DNA of 14,371 nt. It comes from Beroe ovata. Taxonomy: Eukaryota > Ctenophora > Nuda > Beroida > Beroidae. The stretch lies in assembly GCA_946803715.1 (NCBI GenBank), contig CAMPET010000182.1, positions 50,781 through 65,151 of the forward strand, read 5' to 3'. Shown here piece after piece: positions 1 to 10,200 of the stretch. How positions within the stretch are numbered: position 1 is the stretch's first letter; every line of letters begins with the position of its first letter. A model generated the notes under the pieces. It saw only the letters and a program-made list of their open reading frames with translations, did no database searches and was not told where the DNA came from. The translations under genes and the position numbers were made by a program.

Positions 1-387
1 CACACACAGTACACACACACACATATCCACACCGCCTACTACATCCGTTATGGTTCAAATTACAGGCTGAATTCCCCACTATACATTCCGATAACATGCC
101 AGTAGAAACCAATTCAAGTTGAGTGAATTTCATACGTGTGATGTACAAAGTAGCGATCATTGTACAATTCACAGTGAACACTATGTACATTGTTCTGCTT
201 ATGTACCACAAAAGACTAAAAGTTTTACTCACAGTACGTCTGATATCAGATTAACTTCTCAACTGGGCCCTCACCTGTATCGAGCCTCTAACGTTGTCTT
301 GTGTGACAGTCGCTGATCCCGTCATAGGTTTGTTCCATGATACCTGTAACACAGACATATGTATAAATACAGACATACACTTGTATA

Positions 388-505
388 GATACTTGTATGA
401 CACACATAGACACAAACATAGACACGGACCCGTATACAGACACATACAGTACACACACACGTCACACACATGTACAGACAAACACAGACACGGACACAGG
501 AATGA
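388..505. repeat. Degenerate CA-rich microsatellite
   Basis: Repeated ACACA / AGACAC words with frequent substitutions, including a pure CA run near 450-460. It reads as a decayed dinucleotide/hexanucleotide repeat. Open frames here are His/Thr/Asp-rich artefacts. Confidence 0.75.
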
Positions 506-906
506 ACATCCAGACATTTATGATCATCTTTCCATTTTTCTGTGAAATATTCGCTTTTCTTGACAATCTTGCATTCCACTTTTGACATCAATAGACTTTC
601 TCCCACACACATTGAAATCTGTCTGCGCCACTATATGTTAAACACACTGATCTTGTGTGTGTATGTTTGGGTGTTTTGGTGATTGTGTATTGTTGAGTGT
701 TTGTATTATATGTGCTGGTGTGTGTATGTGTTTATGAGTGTGCTGGCGTAACAGTCAACATAACAATTCGTGGGCGTGGTTCTCAAGCATTGTACACTGC
801 AATAGATTGTCAATAATTGACAAGTAAACGATTTCCACATTTCCAAGTATTTCAATAAGCAGCTTACAAACTGCTGCGCTGTCGCCTTCAAATTGTCGAA
901 TAAACG

Positions 907-948
907 GTGAAAATGATTTTCACCTCTATAGTCTTATCTATAGAGGTG
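907..948. repeat. Two overlapping perfect palindromes
   Basis: GTGAAAAT-G-ATTTTCAC (907-923) is an 8-bp inverted repeat with a one-base spacer. It overlaps CACCTCTATAG-TCTTAT-CTATAGAGGTG (921-948), an 11-bp perfect inverted repeat with a 6-base loop. Possible explanations are a remnant of a small inverted-repeat element, a cruciform or an RNA hairpin. Confidence 0.7.
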
Positions 949-2797
949 TTTGGGTATACTGCAAACATAGCAAAATACTGGATATCGATTTTCCTAATCC
1001 GAAGGATTGACACAAGAGATGGAAGAGCCTAAACTGCGAATCATCAGCGATTACCCTACAGATTCATTCAATTGTTTAATGTTTTCGCTTCACAGAACTG
1101 GCCGTATCTTGTGTTTGTGCCAGGAACACAATGTAAACAGCAAGCTATTTATAGCTCAGTAATCAGTGTAAACAGCAAGTTTACAGTGCAATTACAGACA
1201 CGTGCTTCTGTTAGATACATATACAGAGAGACAGGTACGGACACACGAACAAACAGTATCATACAAACACACAAACACACATAGTGTTTGTTGTGTCCAC
1301 ACAATGGAAGATGGGAATCACCACTTCACATGTAATTTGGTTATACACCGAGAGATCTACTTCACAGCCAAGAAATGTTTACATGCATTACCAAGTCTTG
1401 GCAATATGGAAATCAGCACTTTACAGCTCGCTAGTACCAATCGTGAGTGTAATAGTGACTGTATTTATAGATGTGATCCAGTACACAGACATTCCATACA
1501 AATCACTTCACAGTTCACGCCGTACTCACTGGATACCATTGGATTTATTATACATCCGGAGGTATTTGTAATTGAGTGAATATGCACTGTATATAAGAGA
1601 TAGTCTGGACGGGGAAACATATAATATGCACTGTGTGAAACATCCAACATACAAATTGTGGAATTTACTAACTCCACCCATTCAAACACAGTATAGTCTA
1701 CATTCCACAACACAATAGACACTACACACTGTGAGCTGAACAATGGGGCAGTTCAAAGGACCAGTTTCAAATTGAGTTGCCCTGGAGGTCTCAAATTTGA
1801 TAAACCGTAATTTATCCCATAGGATTACCCCAAATCCATATGGTAGAAGACACACCCCACATTAGATTTAACACAAATCTTATATGAAATATGAAATATC
1901 AAGAGAAGAAGGGCGTAAGAACAATGTAACACCTTACCCTGATTTTTATCAGCTTCTTAACATGCTTTATCGTGGCTTCACAGAATGCACCTCTATACTT
2001 AGCACTCACTTCAGTCCCTACATCCAAAACACAATTTTCCTGAGGGAGTTAGTTGATCAAGTTCAATTATATAAATCCCCTATTTGCTCCTGTGCAAGAA
2101 ACATGAATAATAAATGACAGCAAACATTGAAAACTTTGAGGGGATTAACTTACAGTCATGATACAACATAGAACTTTCAATGACTATCGTCCAGGCTGAA
2201 AATTCAGCAGAGATGCCCTTGATGTTACACTTTCATTCCGTCCTCTGCCAGAACACTCCTAACCTATAATGAGTTGGGAACACAATAGTTAAGCTGGAGT
2301 ACATATTCTGAATATTGATTGACCCATAACAAGTCAATTCTATATATTAAAAGTTATCAGTGATGATAGAAGGCTCCAAATAGCAAGTATTATCAAGTAC
2401 ATATAGTTGTTGAATGCTAGATAATAGGTAGCACTTTGAATCACCATCAATTGACAATAACAATGACATTATGCTCTATATAAATGTCATATTCCTTTCA
2501 GACTTTCCGTCAGAAGGGGGGGGGGCGTGATTACATAATATTTCCCTTTTGAGATTACGGATGATTACGGATGATGGCAGAGGGTGAAGGGGGCAAAAAT
2601 GCCGATATTTTGATTGCGTAATAACTAATATGTGAACGGTCCCATATTATTCATCTTCCTGATTTGAACTGAGACTACAAAGGGAAATGCAGTTGACCAA
2701 TAACGAATGGCCAATAAACAGAGTCATGGAGAAAAAGAAATAGCTTTGAGGCTTCTAAGATAACTTTCAGCCCTAACAGCAGTATTTTATTGATCCT

Positions 2798-3489
2798 AGC
2801 AAAGCGCAATTGAATTTGCGCCTTGCCTCATGCCCTGTCTTGCCAGGCGAAGCAAGGCCCAGCTGACCCGAACCGCGAGGATAATTCGCGGCGCGCGCGC
2901 GCAATGAAATTCTCGACAGGGGCTACTATCGACAGCCAAGCCGCGCCCGGTCTGGCATGGTGCGGCGCGCCACGAGTCATTTACGCGAACGAACTGCGAA
3001 GCGCGTTCGCGTTGCCTGGCGATGCTAGGCACTTTGACGCGAGCCAAGAAGCGGCGAACGTGTGCACACGTTGCGCGCCCCTAATCTACTCAGTGAACTG
3101 AAAAGTCCAAACCACGGAGACGCGCAGCGCGCGCGGAGTATTTGGGTCACGCAGCGCGGGAACAGGCGAACGTTAGAGTTTGATCCGAGTGTCCATGTCA
3201 TTGTGATCAGAGGCGCGGCGCGCGCAAGCGGCGAGCTTGATCAGTAGTATAGCACCTTAGTACTTTGCTACATAAATTGCAATGCGCAGAAACAGTGGAC
3301 TGATTACGCGAACGTCGGCCGGCAAGTCAGCCCCTGTGCCGCGCCGCGCGATTTCTGTGCCAAATAAATAACGCGCGTGAATTCAATGGGCGCTTGCCTG
3401 TTTACGGTAGGCTCGGGTTTCATGCGCGCCGCTGACGCTCGATCAAGCACGGTGTGGAGCTTTTTTCCGCGCTGAAAATAACCAAAAAT
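2798..3489. repeat. CpG-rich block, possible CpG island or inserted element
   Basis: CGCG and GCGC words are very dense here, in contrast to the AT-rich flanks. The block is bounded by the identical 8-mer TTGATCCT at 2790-2797 and 3490-3497, which could be a target-site duplication. It ends about 155 bp before the nucleotidase ATG, so a promoter CpG island is the alternative. Open frames on both strands here follow from the lack of AT-rich stop codons and encode nothing recognisable. Confidence 0.45.
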
Positions 3490-3644
3490 TTGATCCTTTG
3501 TGTCAACCATTCTGATATTAATGAAATTTATTAGTGGAATTATGTCAAATTTTTCGTAAAAAATACTGATATGACTGAAATAAAAACTGTACCATTGATT
3601 TATTTTGACTATAAAATGCTGTCAAACCATACTATTGACTAGAA

Positions 3645-4283
3645 ATGACCCAGGATGAAGTAATGGGGGCAATATGCTCGTCAGAGTTGCCTCAGATCAA
3701 AGAGCAGGCTAAACAAATATCTGATCAACGTGTTCTGAAAATTCTACACTTCAATGATGTCTACAATATTGAGGTAACTATATATTCTCTGTCTGAATCT
3801 GTCTTCATCTTACTTACATGAATTAATGACATCATATTGCCTGTTGTGACAGCCTCGTGAACAAGAACCTGTTGGTGGTGCATCAAGATTTGTACAAAAG
3901 TTGACTGATCTCTTGTCCCAAGAAGACATGTTGGTCTTATTCAGTGGAGATGCATTCAATCCCTCACCAAGTAAGAAATAGCACTATGAACTCGCAGTAA
4001 TTTCAATTTGCTTGCTTTAGGTATAGACTGTCTATTTCATTATTTTCAGTGAGTACAATGTTTAAAGGTGTTCAAATGGTTCCAGTTCTGAATGCATGCA
4101 ATATAGGATGTGCTGTCTATGGAAACCATGATTTTGGTAAGTTCAGAATGAGATGAGATGAATAAAGTGAGCATGATGATAATAACTAGTCAACATACTC
4201 CTTACAGATTTTGGATTAGATGACCTTATTGATCTGAAAGATTCCTGCAACTTTCCCTGGCTTATGACCAATGTCATTGACAA
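3645..4283 (+). CDS. Nucleotidase exons 1-4: N-terminal half of the metallophosphatase domain
   Basis: Four exons (3645-3773, 3853-3970, 4050-4136, 4208-4283) encode residues 1-136 and two bases of codon 137. The introns are only 79, 79 and 71 bp. Visible motifs are metal-binding motif I HFNDVYNIE (35-43), the subfamily VGGASRF (50-56), the second metal site SGDAF (74-78) and the GNHDF block (107-111) with the catalytic-site Asn-His-Asp. In classical 5'-nucleotidases motif I is Asp-x-His; here it reads Asp-Val-Tyr, which I recall as normal for this subfamily. Exon 4 ends in phase 2 after TNVID; reading through its donor gives an immediate TAA (AAG TAA). These exons are clearly AT-rich compared with the last exons of the gene. 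Confidence 0.93.
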
Positions 4284-7200
4284 GTAAGATTTTTATAGAA
4301 ATTGCATTCATCTTAATTTTTGAATTGAATTGCTGCCCTGGGCCCATCTTACAATTCTATTTCATATATTGTTCCATTTTTACTGGATTCTCCCTGAATC
4401 CCCACCACAAATATGCTCTGCACTTATTGCTCACACACATCGGACATTCTCTACTACTGATTCAGAACTAAATATCACTAGATTAAATTTCTCCCAATAT
4501 GCTTCATTGAACTCTCATTTCTTTGTGTCTGACGTATTGAAGAGTGTGTAGTGATGCATTAGCAACTCACATTCACTACAATATGAAACACTTAGCAAGA
4601 ACATAGCATGCAATCAAATTGACAAAAGAACTGCTTGCAGAATAAACTTCTGCAAAGAAGCTTTGCTTGTGTCATCTAAAAGCAGTACTATAGTACAACA
4701 TGGATTCAATAATGTTATAATGAGGAGTGTGATTAACACTCACTGCAGAAGCAAATCGATTATTATTAGGTTTGTAATTAGGGGTCCCCTCTTAAATCCC
4801 GTCTTCGTGGAGTTGCCACTTTGTAACTTTTGCAAATTTCACGATTATAAAAAAGTATCAAGAGGGTTCGCCTCAAAATTTTGTTATTCCTACCTTCATT
4901 TGCAATGTATATCTGTTCCCCCCACACACCGTACCCACTGTATGTGACTGTTTAATTCAATTCAAATAACCCTTGTTTTAAAACAGATATGGCCTGAGTC
5001 ACGCGTTTAAACATAATTTGATTTGTGGGAAATGTATAAATAAAGCAAGTGACGGCTGTTCAAATTACAGCAGTCCCGTACCCCGGTCAGAAAGCTAGGT
5101 TCTCGCCACGCTTTGCAGAAATATCTGGCCACGTTCCCCGCTGATTCTTGTCATTTCTTGTTTTCAAACCCAGTAAAAGCGCAGTGCTCCGGAGCTATGG
5201 TGTCCATGTCAGCTCTCTGTGAACCCCGTGAAGCCCCATACAAAGGACACATCTTCTCTCTAGTCCAGCCTCTCCTCGACATAACAATGAACGTGACACC
5301 CGACTACCTCGCTCAATACAACCTCCTCCCTAACAACGGTATCTTAGCAACAGAGCAACATGAGGCGATATACAGGGACATGTTGGGGGAGAGGCAGGGC
5401 GAGTTGGGGGTTAGGTTTAGTGCAGGGGGCATGTCACAGAACACGGTGAGAGTGGTGGAGAGTTTGATGAAGGAGCAAGGAGTCACCAGTGTCGCTGGTT
5501 GTGTAGGTAAGTGAGAGATTATAGGACGTCTTGTTTAAAGTCGCTGTTATAGAAAGTTTTTGAAGAAAACTTTTATTTTACCGGCTGGGTAGCATTATGA
5601 GTTCCTGTTTAATCGAAAAACAAGGCTCGCTATCTCGTCGCCGGATCGAGTCGTAAAGTCTGGCCTGAGTTTGACATATTGTGTCGCAAAGTCACCTGAT
5701 TATGTCAGTCTAATACTAGTGATACGTTTTTAGCACACGTCTAATTTGTCTTATCTTTAAGGAACAGTTAATACCGGGAGTTTGATTAAAATTTCTCCAG
5801 AACAATCTAGAAAATGAGATTCAGGTGATATTATGTATCACAGGTTGTGATAAAGTTGGCGAGAATATGTGCAACCTGATGCGTGGCCAGGGAGTGCACA
5901 CCCACTACGAAACAACCACAGCTGCGACCACAGGTCTGTGCGCAGTTCTCGTTACCCCTGGCAACCACAGATCCATGGTAACGAAGCTGGGAGCAAGTCG
6001 TTACTTCACTCTCGACAATCTGATGTCGGATTCTGTGTGGAAACTCGTGGAACAAGCCCGAATTCTCTACTGTACGGGGTTCCTGCTCAATGATTGTACG
6101 GACTGTGTGGTGAAGCTGGGTCAGCATGCTGCTGCTCAGAACAAACACTTTGTCCTAAACCTCGCTGCTCCTTACATTAGCAAGGTTTTCACCCAGGAGT
6201 GCCGTGATGTGATCAAGTTTAGCGACATTGTCATCGGTAACGATGACGAGGCCCGCGCTCTCGCGAGGAATTTCGGATTTGTGACGTCATCGCACGATGG
6301 TGATCTGCGTGAAATTGTCCGTCAAATTGCTGCGCTTCCAAAGGAAAACCGAAGTCGGGAGAGAATGGTCGTAGTAACGCGAGGTAAGGACGATATCCTT
6401 GTGTTTGACAATGGTCAGTTGCGCGAGTTTCCTGTTCCTGAAATTCCTGCGGAGGACATCGTCGATACAACCGGGGCGGGAGATGCTTTTGTGGGGGGAT
6501 TCTTTGCGGAGTTAGTTCAGGGGAGAGAAGTTGAGAAGTGTGTCTCGCGGGGAATCGAGGCTGCTCACTTTGTCATGAGGCAGAACGGCTGCTCGTGTCT
6601 ATCACGCATCGACTCTGAGAAGAGAGGGGTAATTTTGCAGTCGGACAGTGGCTTGAAAAAGGGCGTGGTCGCGTGTGATTCCAATAGAATGAGTGTGGAG
6701 GGAAAGACGGTTACGAGAGGACTTTGCTGAGAGAGTTTGATCTCTATCTGTAGAGCGGTCACTCCTCGTATAGACACTGACAAAATACTAGCTCACTGTT
6801 TTGACTAACTTTAAGTTTTTCAACACAAAGATTAATGACATTTGAGTAACATTATTCCACATTGTTTTTAGGAAAGTATGTATTCCTTTAAACGTGGCTG
6901 TTTTCACTTTTCTGTCGCTAGTTTTGACTCGTTGAGTTTTGGCACATGAGCACACTCTATTACATCCAAAGTATGACTCATATTAGAATCATAATATGAG
7001 ATTGCATAGCTGTCAGTGGCTATCTGAACGTTTAGAAACGCAAAGACCGGCAAGCTTTTAGACACTGGTAAACGCCTCTTTATCGAGACATAAATAGACC
7101 AATTAACTGATTAGCGTAGCCATGGGTTTTATGCGGTATATATGTGCATTCTATGCAAATTATTCAGCAATTTAGTATTCCATTATTGTCTAAACTTGTT

Positions 7201-10200
7201 CTGAATGCAATTCACAAAATTTCCCATTTCAGTGAGTGTCTCGTATATATTCTGTCTCTCCCGATACAATCTCGATTATTGTAAATTACACGGAAAAGCT
7301 TCTCTCTCTCTCTCCTCCCTTCCCTCTCCCTTCCCTCTCCCTCTCACCCACGTGTGACTATCACAGAGCACGTGACGTGCGCACGGCAGTGTCACGTGCG
7401 CGCACTCTAATAGCAGTGAAATCACGTGTCACTGGTCACGTGTGTCCGTGTATATACATCACTATATAACCCGCGTTTGTTTTATTGTACTCTCCTGCTG
7501 CTGTACCTGCCGTTCTTTCGTTAGAGTTGTAATGCTGTGTGTGTGTGTGTGTATGTGTGTGTGTATGTGTGTGTGTGTGTCTGCGAACTGTGGGTGTGTG
7601 TATGTGTGAGCGTGTCTGTGTTTGTGTGAGTTTGCGTTTCTCTGCTCTGCTGTATAACATCGTGCGTTGGTATCTGTTATCTGTTAGAATGCAATAAGTT
7701 CCAGTACTGTTCCAGTGTTGTTCAATCACCAGCTCATCATTTACATTGCTTGATCTAATGGGAATCGCTTCACTTCCACGTGTACAATTTTCTGAAACAA
7801 TGTCTCAGCTAATTTGACCATAACAAAACACTCGCAGCAGGTTCACAACAATAGACACTCGATTTCAGCATTGATTTGCCCCAGCTTCATCCGGTGCTTG
7901 TTTTGTGTTTGGTATCATCAGAGAGTGCGCGTCTCCGGTTTTCCTATGAAAACCCTGGACCTGGAGACGCGCATAAAATATGAATTTATTTTAATATGAT
8001 CTGTAGGGGGAGAGAGAGAGTTTCCTATTATGTGTATATTTCTCATTGAGCTCGCGAAATATAAAAGTTCTTTAAGAGTGTTTGTATACTCTCTTTTGAA
8101 GGTTCTCTTTTGAAGGTTTAATAGTAGTAGTAATGAGTAGAAGAGTCATTGTATGCTGCGTTTATATAGGCGTGTGATGGTGTGTTGTGGAGATACGGAG
8201 AGTTTGTATATCTCAATGGATTTGTATGTATTCACGATGTGTGTGTGTGTGTGTGTGTGGTTGTGTGTGTGTGTGTGTGGTTGTGTGTGGTTGTGTGGTT
8301 GTATGTATGACGTTTGTTTGTGCGGGTGCGTGCCTCTGTTTGCTGTATGTGTTTTATGTATGTGTTTGTGTGGTTGTATGTGTGGTCGTATGAATAATTC
8401 TTTGTGGCACACTCTAATTGACGTCACTCTATGTTGCTGAGAGTTCTCTTTTCTCTGAGTGATCATGTACAACACTTGACTCTTTTTTCCTCGTTTGAAC
8501 GCTCCCACTGCCTTTTCACTCAATTTGAGTGTGTTTACTCGCTGTCACGATATGAGCTAAAACAATCAGATAAAAGGAGTCAATAAATCCGCTTTTTCGT
8601 TGGAATGTTGACATCATATCCCAATTTAGAATTGCTTCTCACTTTTCACATCATCTTTGCAATCATCTTTGTCAATTCCGGACATATCCTGATAATTGAA
8701 ACACTATACCAATCTGTGAAATTCCATTCATAGCTATTACATGTATTCTACAACATAGGATTATATTCATCATGATCCACAATCAAATTACGAGAAAAAT
8801 AATAAAATCGGCGTGGTATGTAGTGCCCATGAAAACCAATCACAGCCCACGAAATCTGTACTCGAGCTCTGATTGGTCATCGCCTTGTACTCCTATCTGA
8901 CTGTATCTAGCGGTATGTATTCACTTCCTAGATTATGCAGCCTTCTTTGTGTTGCTCTTTCCCTTTGAGCAGTGGGATTTGGGAATGCAATGGTTAATTC
9001 CTGCGTAGAATTCTTCGTAGGTCTGTGAACAATTGGTTGCCTGTTCCCGCGTGATTTCACTCCACTGAAATGCTGATACATTCAGAAGAACAGATGAAAT
9101 AAGCAATCAAAGAATTTAATTTCAAACATTAATCATCAACATTAACATGACCTAATTTGGTAAACTATGATCGATCTGTAACCAAGTCGGCTCTCAAATT
9201 CGATGCAAATTTCTCATCTCTCTGTCAGATATCGAATGTTGACTTCATTGAGGACACATGCTCTCTAAATCTCACATTATCTGCTGTTTAATGTTCCGAA
9301 CAAATGTTTGTAATTTCCATGGTTTATGTTGTATTTTGATATCTTTAGTCTGTGATCTGGGTACACAATACAAAGCTTATCTTTTATCTATTTTATCAGT
9401 TGTGATATATAATCACATCCTTTTGTTACTATTCTTTACTGAGGTATCTACTGATACACACACCTATTTGCAAAAGAATACCTTTTTCATGCTTGAGACA
9501 GTTTAAGCCAGCTGCTGACGACCTGAATTCTAAACTTTCACTCTTCTTTACTTCTTACTCCCCTCGTCAACAGCTACAATGTCTTGGGACTCCTACATCG
9601 ACAACCTGAAAGATCACTGCGGCGGCGCCTGCGACCTCGCGGCGATCATCGGCAAAGACGGAAGCATCTGGACGACCACTGCCGGCGGCTCGGGGATCGA
9701 CGTTTCGGCGGCCGAGGCGGCAACTATCGGAGGGGCGTACACAGCTAAGGATTTCACTCCGTTCCAGGCAGGTGGCATTGTGGTTGGGGGTGTGAAGTAC
9801 AAGTTCCTGAGAGAAGATGAGGAGCTGGTGTTGGGGAAACTCAAGGATCATGTGAGTCATAGTCTGTGATGTTGTCCTGAATATGATTAGGATAATAGGG
9901 TCTTGTCCTAATTCATAGATAATCCATCCTTTTGACACACCGGGTCTTTGGAATGATGATCCTCATTTGAACCGATCGCTATGGTGATCGCTATGGTGAT
10001 CGCTATGGTGATAGCTATGGTGATCGCTATGGTGATCGCTATGGTGATCGCTACGGTTGTAAACACGTATTTCCCAGGGCGCCATCACAATGAAGTCGAC
10101 TAAAACTGCCGTTGTTATCGGGCACACCGCTGAGGGACAGCAGCAGGGAAACACAAATAAGGGAGTTGGCGTGATCACTGAATACCTTGAATCATTAGAT

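Larger units (their letters stand above)
1..2790. other. Non-coding upstream region with microsatellites; no gene recognised
   Basis: AT-rich sequence with CA-rich stretches (1-28, 388-505, 1190-1282), a TG-rich stretch (652-748) and a G10 run (2516-2525). Open frames up to 125 codons occur (for example 1202-1579), but they are low-complexity, overlap each other and match no family I recognise. A 17-base near-repeat around TGTAAACAGCAAG occurs near 1132 and 1167. No tRNA or rRNA was seen. Confidence 0.6.

Noticed and set aside
1202-1579. 125-codon open frame on + strand
   Set aside because: No recognisable domain, overlaps another open frame (1284-1571), starts in a CA-rich repeat, and has no splice or promoter context.
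2463-2490. 8-bp inverted repeat ATGACATT / AATGTCAT
   Set aside because: Short, AT-rich, 12-base loop; expected by chance in this composition.
2796-3101. Arg/Ala-rich open frames on both strands
   Set aside because: They follow from the CpG-rich composition, which removes AT-rich stop codons; the two strands mirror each other and match nothing.
3645-4283. Exons 1-4 as a separate truncated gene
   Set aside because: The phase-2 donor at 4283 and acceptor at 10835 restore a conserved motif exactly, and the second half of the metal site is only in exons 5-7.
4663-4947. 94-codon open frame in intron 4
   Set aside because: No family resemblance; lies between palindromes in AT-rich intron sequence without exon borders that fit any gene here.
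5055-5105. tRNA-like GTTCAAATT segment
   Set aside because: No matching A-box, acceptor stem or cloverleaf could be drawn around it.
5113-5196. Upstream extension of the adenosine kinase frame
   Set aside because: Contains no ATG and crosses a pyrimidine-rich acceptor-like stretch; homology starts after the ATG at 5197.
8146-8523. His/Thr-rich or Cys/Val-rich frames in the TG repeat
   Set aside because: Microsatellite translation artefacts.
9567-10178. Minus-strand frames across profilin, including a Ser-Asp-His-His repeat
   Set aside because: They are shadows of the profilin exons and of the 12-bp minisatellite on the opposite strand.
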